Shown: one piece after another, positions 26,930 to 37,787 of the stretch
Position numbering within the stretch: position 1 is the first letter of the stretch
How the letters are laid out: every line of letters starts with the position of its first letter
Source: Psychrobacter sp. bablab_jr014
GTDB taxonomy: Bacteria > Pseudomonadota > Gammaproteobacteria > Pseudomonadales > Moraxellaceae
Assembly (NCBI RefSeq): GCF_016464015.1
Contig: NZ_JACDXT010000005.1
Location: forward strand, 103,802-167,801
DNA length: 64,000 nucleotides
Reading direction: 5' to 3'
Notes under the pieces: generated by a model
The model's input: the letters and a program-made list of their open reading frames with translations, nothing else
What the model was told of the DNA's origin: nothing
Database searches by the model: none
Position numbers and translations under genes: made by a program

Positions 26930-28105
26930 ATGCAATTATCGATTAATCGAGAGTCGTTATTAAAAGCCATCAACTTGATTGCCAAGGCGGCGGATAAACG
27001 CCATAACATGGTTATTTTGGGCAATATTAAGCTGCAGTTGTCTGAGTCTGAGCTGGTACTGACCGCTTCAGATTTAGAGGTCGAGCTGACTGCGACATTA
27101 CAGTTGCCTGCTGGTGCTTGCGTGCAAGCGGGCGCAGTGACTCTGCCTGCCATTAAGCTAAAAGACATTTGCAAGTCCCTACCCGCCCAGTCACAGATTA
27201 CCTTGAGTGCCAAAGACAAAGAGCGCTGTTTGCTGACCAGTGGTAAGAGCCGCTTTACACTCGGCACGCTGCCTGCAGAGGATTTTCCTGTACTTGGCAA
27301 CCCTGAAAACATCACCGCGCTGACTATCAGTCGCAGCCGTTTGCTGGATTTGGTACACAAAACACAATTTGCCATGGCGATTCAGGATGTGCGCTATTAT
27401 CTGACAGGTATGCTGTTCGATGTCTCTGCGCAGCAGCTCACCACCGTGGCCACTGACGGACACCGTCTGGCACTCGCGCGTAGTGTGATTGATGTTGATG
27501 CCGCGCTAAATATGCAGGCGATTTTACCAAGAAAGGCAGTGATTGAGCTGGAGCGTTTGACCTTGGAGCTAAGCAAACTCTTGGGCGATAATGACAATGC
27601 GCTGACATTGAGCTTTGGTCGTGAGTTCTTGCAAGTCAGCTTGCCGTTTGGTGAGGTAGACAGTACAGGGCGTATCAGTTCTGAGCTGATGGTCACCTTT
27701 ACCGCGCGCTTGATTGATGGCAAATTCCCTGATTATCGCCGTGTGATGCCAAGCAATACGGACAAGTTGGCGCTGATGAATCAAGAAAAACTTGCTGATG
27801 TGCTGCGCCGTGTGGCTATCTTGAGTAATGAAAAATCGCGTGGTGTGGTGCTGAGCTTCTCAGGTGACGGTACGGTTGAGATTCGTGCAAATAACGCCGA
27901 ACAAGACGAAGCGATCGAAGTGTTACAGGTTAAATATCAAGGCGAGCCAATCGAGCTGTCATTTAACGCTGCCTACATCCAAGATGTGCTGTCGGTAACC
28001 CAAGGTGATGTACAGATGCACATGAGCCAATCGAACGCCTCTGTGCTGGTCAATCAGTTGGGTGATGAACTGCATCAATACGTGATTATGCCAATGCGTA
28101 TCTAA
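26930..28105 (+). CDS. dnaN: DNA polymerase III sliding clamp (beta)
   Basis: The 391-aa product forms the dimeric ring that holds polymerase III on DNA. The three clamp domains are recognisable, with MQLSINRESLLKAINLIAKA at the start, LPAEDFPVL and MLFDVSAQQLTTVATDGHRLA in the middle, and the C-terminal HQYVIMPMRI that ends most beta clamps. It is in the standard dnaA-dnaN-recF order. Confidence 0.98.
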   Translation: MQLSINRESLLKAINLIAKAADKRHNMVILGNIKLQLSESELVLTASDLEVELTATLQLPAGACVQAGAVTLPAIKLKDICKSLPAQSQITLSAKDKERCLLTSGKSRFTLGTLPAEDFPVLGNPENITALTISRSRLLDLVHKTQFAMAIQDVRYYLTGMLFDVSAQQLTTVATDGHRLALARSVIDVDAALNMQAILPRKAVIELERLTLELSKLLGDNDNALTLSFGREFLQVSLPFGEVDSTGRISSELMVTFTARLIDGKFPDYRRVMPSNTDKLALMNQEKLADVLRRVAILSNEKSRGVVLSFSGDGTVEIRANNAEQDEAIEVLQVKYQGEPIELSFNAAYIQDVLSVTQGDVQMHMSQSNASVLVNQLGDELHQYVIMPMRI

Positions 28106-28167
28106 TTTGAGCATACAAGTGCCTATTGGCGCATGATTTTGAGTGTTTTTTGGCGGATAGGTGGTTT

Positions 28168-29346
28168 ATGATTGAACGTTTGCACGTCTCGCAGCTGCGT
28201 AATATCCGCCAAGCCACCTTATCCATGAGTAAGTGCAACGTCATTATCGGCGCAAACGGCAGCGGCAAAACCTCGTTACTCGAAGCCATTTTTTTATTAT
28301 CGCGTGGCAAAAGCTTTCGTCACCACCAGCCCAAGCGCTATATCCAGCACCATCAGCCAACCGCCACCGTACACGCCAGCCTCAGTGATGGCAGCTCCTT
28401 AGCGATTCAAAAAAACACCGATGCCAGTACCCTGCTGCGCCTTAATCACAATACGGTGTACAACCAAAGCATTCTTACTGAGCAATTACCTACTTTATTG
28501 ATTGACCCATCGTCTATGGACATGCTCGAGCAGGGCAGTGCCAGTCGTAGACAGCTGCTTGATTGGTTGGCGTTTCACATGAAACAGGCGTTTCACCCGC
28601 AGTGGGTAGCGTATCAACGCTTGTTAAAACAGCGCAACAGTGTGCTAAAGCGCAGCCGTAGTTTGAATGCCAATCAACTGGCAGAGCTGCAAGCGTGGGA
28701 TGCGGGACTGAGCAATCATGCGGCGTTGATTCATCATTATCGCCAGCATCTATTTGATGCGTGGCAGCCATATTTTGCAGAGGCGATTGATAAATTATTG
28801 CCCGCGTATAGCGGACAGTTACAGCTGAGCTATCAGGCGGGCTTTGACACCAGTCGCCCTTTAGATGAGCAATTAAGTGAGCGCCTTGAACAAGACAGCC
28901 AGCTCGGCTATACGCGCATTGGCAGCCATCGAGCGGACATTCACGTGCATTGGCGCGAAGGTGGCGGTGCATTGGGCAATATCAAAGAGCAGGCGGCAAA
29001 CGTGCTGTCGCGCGGTGAAAAAAAGCTGCTCATTACCGCATTGCGCCTGTCTCAATTGCCGCTATTGCTCAATCATGCCGCACACGATGAGCGCTATGCC
29101 AATACCCGTGCCAGACCCACGCCTGTGGTGCTGCTCGATGACGTGACCGCGGAACTGGATGCGCGCGCAATAGACATTTTGTTGACCACATTGGCTGAGC
29201 TGCCATGCCAAGTGGTATTGACCAGCTTGACGCAGGAAATTTTGCCGCAAGTACAGCGTTATTGGCAAATGCCAAGGTTGTTTCACGTGAAACAAGGTGT
29301 TATTAAACACACTGATAAACCTACTGAGTCGACAGCACTTTCATAA
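28168..29346 (+). CDS. recF: DNA replication and repair protein RecF
   Basis: RecF helps load RecA at gapped DNA. The start MIERLHVSQLRNIRQATL is the family N-terminus; upstream codons in frame are not supported. The SMC-like ATPase motifs are Walker A GANGSGKTSLLEAI, the signature LSRGEKKLLITALRL and Walker B PVVLLDDVTAELD. About 392 aa. Two parS-type palindromes lie in it: a near-match at 28572-28585 and a perfect one at 29279-29294. Confidence 0.95.
   Translation: MIERLHVSQLRNIRQATLSMSKCNVIIGANGSGKTSLLEAIFLLSRGKSFRHHQPKRYIQHHQPTATVHASLSDGSSLAIQKNTDASTLLRLNHNTVYNQSILTEQLPTLLIDPSSMDMLEQGSASRRQLLDWLAFHMKQAFHPQWVAYQRLLKQRNSVLKRSRSLNANQLAELQAWDAGLSNHAALIHHYRQHLFDAWQPYFAEAIDKLLPAYSGQLQLSYQAGFDTSRPLDEQLSERLEQDSQLGYTRIGSHRADIHVHWREGGGALGNIKEQAANVLSRGEKKLLITALRLSQLPLLLNHAAHDERYANTRARPTPVVLLDDVTAELDARAIDILLTTLAELPCQVVLTSLTQEILPQVQRYWQMPRLFHVKQGVIKHTDKPTESTALS
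29279..29294. promoter_or_regulatory. parS-type site at the 3' end of recF
   Basis: TGTTTCACGTGAAACA, identical to the site in ribE, encodes part of the RecF tail (LFHVKQG). It lies about 4 kb from oriC. Confidence 0.75.
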
Positions 29347-29520
29347 ACGTCTGCAATCTCATGCCTTTTCACAATGTCTTCTCTTATTATTCGAGTAGTA
29401 TCTATTCATCTCTTTTACGTACTCTTTTATCCGCGACAGCCATCAACGTTATCTTGCTGATGCATGGTGATAAGCGCGTCTACACCTCATAAGTTAACCC
29501 CATAAATTGCCTATTAAACA

Positions 29521-29549
29521 GTGACTTAAAGACAAAAAAATGCTAAAAT
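29521..29549 (+). promoter_or_regulatory. possible gyrB promoter
   Basis: GTGACT (29521-29526) and the extended -10 TGCTAAAAT (29541-29549) are separated by 17 bp. They lie 227 bp before gyrB in the 429-bp recF-gyrB gap, which otherwise shows no gene. The -35 match is weak. Confidence 0.35.
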
Positions 29550-29766
29550 AGTGCTTTATTTTTGTCCAAATATCAGCACATGAGTTGATACAATTATCGT
29601 CGTCTAAGTAATTGAAATAATAAGTATTATTGATTAGATAACCGACGGTGGTTGCAGCGTATTTTTGGCTGCGATGGTGATATCAGCGCCTGTGTGTATC
29701 CGACTTATCAGACCGTGTAGACGACCCCAAGCGGGGATGGTCACTGTCTGGTATCGGTCTAATTAA

Positions 29767-32304
<2,538 letters not shown>

Positions 32305-32326
32305 GCTGTCTTTTAGGTACATATTT

Positions 32327-32358
32327 AGCGGTGTGTCTTCGGATGCACCGCTTTTTTT
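32327..32358 (+). terminator. gyrB terminator
   Basis: AGCGGTG (32327-32333) pairs with CACCGCT (32346-32352), followed by TTTTTTT. It lies 22 bp after the gyrB stop codon. Confidence 0.75.
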
Positions 32359-32385
32359 ATGCAAAAAGACACTCTATTTAGACTT

Positions 32386-32401
32386 TGTTTCACGTGAAAC
32401 T
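32386..32401. promoter_or_regulatory. parS-type site downstream of gyrB (first of a pair)
   Basis: TGTTTCACGTGAAACT contains the 14-bp core GTTTCACGTGAAAC. It is intergenic, just beyond the gyrB terminator. Confidence 0.75.
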
Positions 32402-32560
32402 TAACAATAAAATGAAACTTTAGGCTTGGACTGGCTTTGCCACTACCAGTTATAAAGCGGTTAATAATTGTCATTACGCATCGTTTTCTTGGCATTCACT
32501 ATCAAAAGTATTTACCCAAAAGCACGCATCAATAAAAAAGGCGACTTATGCAAAGCCGCC

Positions 32561-32576
32561 TGTTTCACGTGAAACT
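32561..32576. promoter_or_regulatory. parS-type site downstream of gyrB (second of a pair)
   Basis: A second TGTTTCACGTGAAACT, identical over 16 bp, lies 175 bp after the first. The pair fills the gyrB-rlmF space, where no gene is present. Confidence 0.75.
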
Positions 32577-32589
32577 TTTACTTATCTAA

Positions 32590-33567
32590 CTATTCTGTGA
32601 AACGCCATGCCAAGATACGGGTGATTTTTTGTCCGTGCGTCATGTTAATCACGCGGACGTCACTTGCGTTCACCTCGTGCAGTAATTTTTTAAGCGGGCG
32701 CAGATTGTCTGATTTCGACACTAAAGTCGTAAACCAGCCCACGTGCGCGGCGACTTCCACGCTCTCATTAATCATCTGACGCAAAAAGCCAATCTCGCCG
32801 CCCGCTATCCACAGCTCCTTTTTTTGCCCGCCAAAGTTTAGCGCGTCACTTTCACTTTCACTTGCGCTGTTATTGGTGCTGCCGCGTTTTTGTTGATGGC
32901 GGCTTAGCTTTTGCCGTTTACGCGTATTGGCGTTCATTGCATCATCAAGCGAGCCGTGAAACGGTGGATTGCATAAGGTGATGTCAAAATAATCCTGCCG
33001 CCCGATAATACCCTTAAATATATGCTCAGGCTGGGTTTGCCGCTTAACCTTGATAGCGCCTTTTAAAGGACGATTGGCATCAGTAATCACTTGCGCGGTC
33101 TGCACTGAAATAGGGTCAACATCCGTGGCGGTAAAGCGCCAGCCGTAGCTTTGCGCGCCGATAATCGGATAAATACAGCTCGCGCCTGTGCCGATATCGA
33201 GCGCTTGTATTTGTTTGCCTGTCGGCGGCGTGCCTGCGTCATTCTGATGCGTGGTGGCGGCGAGCAAGTCGGCAATATGATGAATATAATCGGCGCGCCC
33301 AGGAATCGGCGGGCACAAGTAGCCCTCAGGTAACTCCCAAAAGCTCACCTGATAATACTGGCGCAGCAGCGCTTTATTGAGCGTACGCACGGCATCGGCA
33401 TCGCTAAAATCAATGGTCGGCTCGCCGCTTGGGTTGGCTTTGGTATAGGTCGCAAGTGCAGGTAAAGCGCGGGTCAAGGCGGCAAAGTCGTAGCGCCCCT
33501 GATGCGGGTTGCGTGGGTGCAGCTGGGCTTTTGGGCGGGTCGGTTTTGGCATAGGTGAGACAGTCAT
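32590..33567 (-). CDS. rlmF: 23S rRNA (adenine-1618-N6)-methyltransferase RlmF
   Basis: RlmF makes m6A1618 in 23S rRNA. Conserved features are [19 protein letters not shown] at the start, [17 protein letters not shown], the SAM-binding [15 protein letters not shown] and the catalytic NPPF motif in [13 protein letters not shown]. The start at 33567 (MTVSPMPKP) is chosen because the extra 17 residues upstream are unlike the family; neither start has a good ribosome site. A polar, Ser/Arg-rich insert follows NPPF, where the family usually has one. Confidence 0.93.
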   Translation of the reverse strand: MTVSPMPKPTRPKAQLHPRNPHQGRYDFAALTRALPALATYTKANPSGEPTIDFSDADAVRTLNKALLRQYYQVSFWELPEGYLCPPIPGRADYIHHIADLLAATTHQNDAGTPPTGKQIQALDIGTGASCIYPIIGAQSYGWRFTATDVDPISVQTAQVITDANRPLKGAIKVKRQTQPEHIFKGIIGRQDYFDITLCNPPFHGSLDDAMNANTRKRQKLSRHQQKRGSTNNSASESESDALNFGGQKKELWIAGGEIGFLRQMINESVEVAAHVGWFTTLVSKSDNLRPLKKLLHEVNASDVRVINMTHGQKITRILAWRFTE

Positions 33568-33618
33568 AAAGGATACGCTCGCAGTGTAGCACAAACAGCG
33601 TATCACTATGGCTGTCAC

Positions 33619-34071
33619 TTATTCTGGGTCTGTGTCGCAGGTTTTATTGTCTGTCTTAAACGGGCTGGCAAATTGCAAAATCAAAAAGCCCACGACCGAT
33701 AAAATAATGGCAATCTCGTAGCGTCCGTAGGCGACCGAAATACCGATAGCGCCTGTGTTCCATAGTCCTGCTGCCGTCGCCGTACCTCTTGCGCCTTGTT
33801 TATTCTTAAATATCGCGCCACCACCGATAAAGCCCATGCCCGTAATGATGCCGTACATAATGCGCGCCTCAGCATCCGAGCCTTTGTAGACATCCATACC
33901 GACCAGCATAAAAGCACACGAGGCGATGGTCACCAGCGGAAAGGTACGCAGTCCTGCACCGTTGTCTTGGAACTCGCGATTTAGCGCAATGGGTAAGGAG
34001 AGGACGAAGGCAATACCCAACTGCGCCGCATGATAGGTCAGCAGCGGCATACTGATATCGAATTCAAACAT
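33619..34071 (-). CDS. MgtC/SapB family membrane protein
   Basis: The 150-aa product has about four hydrophobic segments and the MgtC-family motifs QLGIAFVLSLPIALNREF, GAGLRTFPLV and GIITGMGFIGGGAIF. MgtC-type proteins act in virulence, magnesium stress or membrane-energy control, but the short form without a C-terminal domain is often of unknown role. The ATG at 34071 is preceded by GGAGGTGATT, a very strong ribosome site. rlmF follows on the same strand 51 bp downstream, so the two may share a transcript. Confidence 0.85.
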   Translation of the reverse strand: MFEFDISMPLLTYHAAQLGIAFVLSLPIALNREFQDNGAGLRTFPLVTIASCAFMLVGMDVYKGSDAEARIMYGIITGMGFIGGGAIFKNKQGARGTATAAGLWNTGAIGISVAYGRYEIAIILSVVGFLILQFASPFKTDNKTCDTDPE

Positions 34072-34254
34072 AATCACCTCCCTGATGTCTTAGCGTTTAT
34101 TGTAGATATAAAACAAATACACGTAAGATACCACTACGCTTTGTTGATGGCGCCATACCATAGACAAACAGGATATAAACACGCCATCACGCGCGCTGTA
34201 TTATGCTTTTGAGCACACCGCCCCGACCTTTGATTGATAGGATATGCCCCCTTT

Positions 34255-35004
34255 ATGCCGCAACCTGCCACGAGTCCGACCTTTGCGCAGACCGCCTTTG
34301 ACAGTTTACCCACCGTGATTCAAGAAGCGCTGCCTGACGCACGCCGCGTCGTCATGATTGCCAACAATCCAAGCATCAGCACGGACGACTTGCGCGACTT
34401 TTTGCATGAGGATGATGTGCTCGTTCTATTTAATCACTTTATCCATGCGGACTTTTTTAGCAGCCACCCGATTGCCTGCGCCTTACCCAAGCTGCTGTTT
34501 TTTCGTCAGATTGGGGACAGTATGTTGCATTTTGGCTTGCCGCCACGCGCCAATAATGTGCCGCAAATAATCGAGATGGCAGCACGTGCGCCGCTGGGTA
34601 TCATGTTTGGCAATGCCATGTATCAATACCCCGCGCCAAGCGATGACCCCAGCCCGCAAGATGATCCTGTGATTGCATCACGTACGCTCGATATCGCGAG
34701 CGACTTGCGTCTGCGGCTGGACAGTCCGCATTACAGCCGCGTCTTGTCCGAGCATCACCCTGTGGTCGCGGACTATCCGTACTTTACGGACATTCACTCG
34801 TCTGCCGCCTCATCGGGATTTTTGCTCTATCGGCTGCTGCTGGCGCTGCGGACGTATCAGCGGGAGATGCCGCTTGAGCTGACCTTGCTTGGGTTTAATC
34901 ATGATGCCAAAACCCCGCACTTTTGGCAGGGGCACAATTGGCAGTTTGAACGTGAAGAGATGCGCCGTGCGCCTGAGGGGGTGAAGGTGGTGGCTTGTGG
35001 GTAG
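34255..35004 (+). CDS. protein of unknown function, possible sialyltransferase-like fold
   Basis: I do not recognise this protein with certainty. It is about 249 aa, soluble, with no signal peptide. An N-terminal RRVVMIANNPSIS, a central LFNHFIHADFF and a C-terminal block with SSGFLLYRLLLAL, LLGFNHD and GHNWQFEREEMRR are arranged like the conserved motifs of GT29/GT42-type glycosyltransferases. That is weak inference only. A TTG 21 bases upstream, in the same frame, has GATAGGAT nearby and may be an alternative start. It lies just before the low-GC reverse transcriptase island. Confidence 0.6.
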   Translation: MPQPATSPTFAQTAFDSLPTVIQEALPDARRVVMIANNPSISTDDLRDFLHEDDVLVLFNHFIHADFFSSHPIACALPKLLFFRQIGDSMLHFGLPPRANNVPQIIEMAARAPLGIMFGNAMYQYPAPSDDPSPQDDPVIASRTLDIASDLRLRLDSPHYSRVLSEHHPVVADYPYFTDIHSSAASSGFLLYRLLLALRTYQREMPLELTLLGFNHDAKTPHFWQGHNWQFEREEMRRAPEGVKVVACG

Positions 35005-35035
35005 GGTGCTTACAGTGAAAAAAAGAAGGTAGCAG

Positions 35036-36364
35036 CTATTTTATACCAAAAAAGAACATTCTCTTGTTTGCTGAACCGATATCTTCAAAATTTATATTTA
35101 AATTATCAGTAATGAGTTTTTTTCTAACGTCTTTAGACGCTTGTAATAACTGATTTTTAAAGTGAACGCCATTAATAGCTAAGTCTTCGCTATAGAAATT
35201 AGTATATCCTGATATTAAGACTTTGAGATAAATACTAAAGTCTACGTAGCTACCGCATTCTCTTTTGACCTTGGTCATTGATTGGAAACTATTTATACGT
35301 TCAATTGCTTTATCAAAAACTGAACTAGGAATACGTATCTTGTAGACGTCTTCTTTGTAGAAGTAAACAATATCAAAGCCCAAATAGGTAAAATCTTTTT
35401 TAAAACCATATATTTGGGTCTTCTGCTCACCAGTAGACTTTTCTATCTTCAGCTTGATGGCATCAAGGCTCGATATAACTAAGTCCTTTATGGCTTTAGC
35501 ACCAATATATGAGTCGCTAAATAATAAAAAATCATCAGCATAGCGTATGTAAGGAATATTTTTTCGAGTAATTAAGTTGTCAAAATCGCTTAAATACATA
35601 GATGAGCATAATGAAGCAATAGGCATTCCTTGGCGTACACCCTTGCCCTCTAGTATTTGTAGATGACTCTCTATCAGCTTTATATACTTCCAATCTCCAT
35701 ACGCCAGATTAGCATCACAATAGATGAAACTTGCAAAGATTGAGATAAGTTCGTCATTATTCTCAATTTTAGAAAAAACTGTGCTAAATTTTTTTAATGC
35801 TTGCTCTCTATCAATATTATCAAAAAATTTGACGATATCTGCTTTGATAACATACTTATGCTGGTTGCGATACTCTATAACATCATCTAGTGCCTTACGA
35901 ATACCATCTATATTTTTTTTGTGGATATTGCCTTCTTTATCGGAATATTCTACTTCTTTCTTATTGATACCTTTATTTAGTGCATGGTCGTATTTACAAA
36001 ACGAGTTATAAGTATCTTCATAATAGATTCTTAAATATTTAATGAAGAGTTTTTGAAGTAGTTTATCTTGTACGGAAGGAACACAAACTAGCCTAGTGTT
36101 ATCCATTGTCAGTAGTGTGTTTTTTAAATAGCTTGATTTAGGAAGGATGATTGGTGTCAGAGGTGCACAGCGATATTGCTGATTGGCTATCTTATAACAC
36201 ATAGACTTAAGAATACTATCGTTATATTTGTCAATATAGGCATTAACCGATACATAATCTTTATGATAGATATCATCTGCTTTGCGTTTCTTCTTAGAAA
36301 GCTTGTAAAGAGCCTTTTCAAAATTTTTACAGACGAAATCTGAAAAAGTAACCTTATCTGTCAT
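35036..36364 (-). CDS. reverse transcriptase, standalone (defence-type or retroelement)
   Basis: The 442-aa protein is an RNA-directed DNA polymerase. Visible motifs are the motif-A Asp176 in IKADIVKFFDNID, RQGMP at 244-248, the catalytic YADD at 275-278 and YLGFD at 327-331, with a thumb-like helical C-terminus and no maturase, endonuclease or integrase part. It lacks the retron NAxxH and VTG hallmarks that I can find, so a retron is unlikely. GGGAGA precedes the ATG. It is 43 bp downstream of a small membrane-protein frame and of two structured repeat copies, and is clearly AT-rich against its neighbours. I infer an unknown-group (UG/DRT-type) antiviral reverse transcriptase, but cannot name the subgroup. 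Confidence 0.9.
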   Translation of the reverse strand: MTDKVTFSDFVCKNFEKALYKLSKKKRKADDIYHKDYVSVNAYIDKYNDSILKSMCYKIANQQYRCAPLTPIILPKSSYLKNTLLTMDNTRLVCVPSVQDKLLQKLFIKYLRIYYEDTYNSFCKYDHALNKGINKKEVEYSDKEGNIHKKNIDGIRKALDDVIEYRNQHKYVIKADIVKFFDNIDREQALKKFSTVFSKIENNDELISIFASFIYCDANLAYGDWKYIKLIESHLQILEGKGVRQGMPIASLCSSMYLSDFDNLITRKNIPYIRYADDFLLFSDSYIGAKAIKDLVISSLDAIKLKIEKSTGEQKTQIYGFKKDFTYLGFDIVYFYKEDVYKIRIPSSVFDKAIERINSFQSMTKVKRECGSYVDFSIYLKVLISGYTNFYSEDLAINGVHFKNQLLQASKDVRKKLITDNLNINFEDIGSANKRMFFFGIK

Positions 36365-36407
36365 GATGTCTCTCCCGCTTTAAATATATAAACCTTTTGC
36401 AAAAAAA

Positions 36408-36821
36408 CTAAGCTATTTGTGCAAAAGGTCTAATGACTAGACAATCATGACGAAGGTGCGGAAATCTACGCAATCGCTGAGCTATATTGATTAAGCTTTG
36501 ACAGACGTCTCCACTTAACCCGACCGTACGTTTTATACGGTATGTTATAGCACTGCTATGTGACATGACAAGCTCTTTAATATTCACTTTGCAATCTTTT
36601 AAATTGCGTGTGCTATTTTGAGCCTGTCCCTGCAAATTTGCGATTTTCTTATACAATTCCTCACTATTACATAGTAGCATAACCACGTCTGCAAGTATTA
36701 TTAATAATGCGATGATTATGTATATTTTACTGACAAAAGGTGCTGTTGGCATTAGTGCGCCGATTAGCAGTACCGTTCGTTCTAACCAGTTTAATAGTTT
36801 GGTCATTTTCTCAACTGTCAT
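36408..36821 (-). CDS. small membrane protein upstream of the reverse transcriptase
   Basis: From the ATG at 36821, preceded by GAGGACGTG, the frame encodes 137 aa. Residues about 10-50 hold two hydrophobic segments (TVLLIGALMPTAPFV and IYIIIALLIILADVVML), followed by a charged C-terminal half. That half is encoded by one of the two 162-bp repeat copies. The same frame is open through the upstream copy as well, with no stop over about 700 bases. Two-membrane-segment proteins of the SLATT group are known partners of bacterial reverse transcriptases, so an effector role is possible. Alternatively the region is mainly a structured RNA and the frame is incidental. Confidence 0.5.
   Translation of the reverse strand: MTVEKMTKLLNWLERTVLLIGALMPTAPFVSKIYIIIALLIILADVVMLLCNSEELYKKIANLQGQAQNSTRNLKDCKVNIKELVMSHSSAITYRIKRTVGLSGDVCQSLINIAQRLRRFPHLRHDCLVIRPFAQIA
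36463..36624 (-). repeat. 162-bp direct repeat, copy B (probable structured RNA)
   Basis: This segment is about 93 % identical to 36883-37044, exactly 420 bp away. Read leftward, copy B has hairpins GCAATTTAAAAGATTGC, ATAGC-AGT-GCTAT and ACCGTA-N7-TACGGT. Most differences between copies fall in loops or are compensated (see findings), which suggests a transcribed, folded RNA. It ends 99 bp before the reverse transcriptase gene. Confidence 0.75.
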
Positions 36822-36882
36822 CACGTCCTCGCTTATTCTAATTGTCGACACCCTTTGAGCTATTTGTAGCAGGAGCAAAGGT

Positions 36883-37044
36883 AATCTACGCAATCGCTGA
36901 GCTATATTGATTAAGCTTTGACAGACGTCTCCACTTAACTCGACCGTACGTTTAATACGGTATACTATAGCGCTGCTATGTGACGTGACAAGCTCTTTAA
37001 TATTCACTTTGCAACCTTTTAGGTTGCGTGTGTTATTTCGAGCC
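36883..37044 (-). repeat. 162-bp direct repeat, copy A (probable structured RNA)
   Basis: This is the upstream partner of 36463-36624. The matching hairpins are GCAACCTAAAAGGTTGC, ATAGC-AGC-GCTAT and ACCGTA-N7-TACGGT. About 56 bases in the 3' part are identical in both copies. There is no clear ribosome site or ATG ahead of it, only an open frame. Confidence 0.75.
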
Positions 37045-37143
37045 AGATATATCTTAGCATTAAAAATTAGGGGTATGGAAAAGATTTTATATATTGAGCG
37101 CGCTACTTAGAGATTTATATTCTTATTAACAAATAAAACCAGT

Positions 37144-37632
37144 CTACACCTCCCCCAAATCCTCCAAATCCACATACTCCTTTTTGCCATGTATCTTATA
37201 CATCTTACGCTTGATCTCTGGATACAGGGTAATGTCAATCGGTGGTCGGCTGCCGCCCATCAGATAGGTGGCGTCCGTATCGCTCTCATTGCGCATAGAG
37301 TGCGCCGCGCCATGCGCAGGAAAGCCGACAAAATCTCCAGCCTTTAGCACATACTGCTCATCACCGTAGCGCAGCGACAGCTCGCCCGACAGCACATAAA
37401 TAAACTCGTCCGACTCCTCGTGATAGTGGTGCGTCGTGGTTTCATCGCCCGCCGCTATGCGTACCAGATGCAAGCCCACCTTACTCAGACCTGCGATATC
37501 ACTGAGCGATACCGTATGGCGGATGGCACGCGGGTTGAACTGATGTACGTGGCGGGTCTCTGGCGTGTTATCAATAGTGGCTTTAGTGAAGATATGGCGG
37601 CTTTCGTCCTTGGGCGCGTTGGTCGTCATCAT
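37144..37632 (-). CDS. cupin domain protein
   Basis: The 162-aa product is a single-domain cupin. The metal-binding motif is THHYHEESDEFIYVLSGELSL and the second cupin motif is AGDFVGFPAHGAAHSMRN. Such proteins bind a metal and a small ligand or act as dioxygenases, isomerases or sensors; nothing shows which here. It is divergent from the MalY/PatB-type gene (155 bp apart), which may be functionally related. The start MMTTNAPKDE may be the second Met. Confidence 0.82.
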   Translation of the reverse strand: MMTTNAPKDESRHIFTKATIDNTPETRHVHQFNPRAIRHTVSLSDIAGLSKVGLHLVRIAAGDETTTHHYHEESDEFIYVLSGELSLRYGDEQYVLKAGDFVGFPAHGAAHSMRNESDTDATYLMGGSRPPIDITLYPEIKRKMYKIHGKKEYVDLEDLGEV

Positions 37633-37787
37633 CGGTCTCCGTGCTGATGCGTGGTGATGTCTTTATATTAGCAGGTTTTTGCGCCTTGCAAACGGACGTA
37701 CGAGCGCACGGATACGGCATCACAAAGTCGTTGGTAATACCGAAGGCGTGCGCTATGCTACAGAATGGATTACATAAGGAGCAAAAG

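Noticed and set aside
35036..37044. Retron
   Set aside because: The RT is longer than typical retron RTs, and I do not see the NAxxH or VTG motifs. No msr-msd-like pair of inverted repeats bounds the upstream RNA.
35036..37044. Diversity-generating retroelement
   Set aside because: The two repeats differ at mixed bases, not mainly at adenines. There is no Avd gene and no target gene with a variable C-type lectin region.
36463..37044. CRISPR array
   Set aside because: Only two long copies exist, 420 bp apart, with no short regular repeats and no cas genes.
37641..37787. N-terminal extension or signal peptide of the MalY/PatB-type enzyme
   Set aside because: The GTG at 37788 has an AAGGAG site and gives the family start; the upstream residues are unlike the family.
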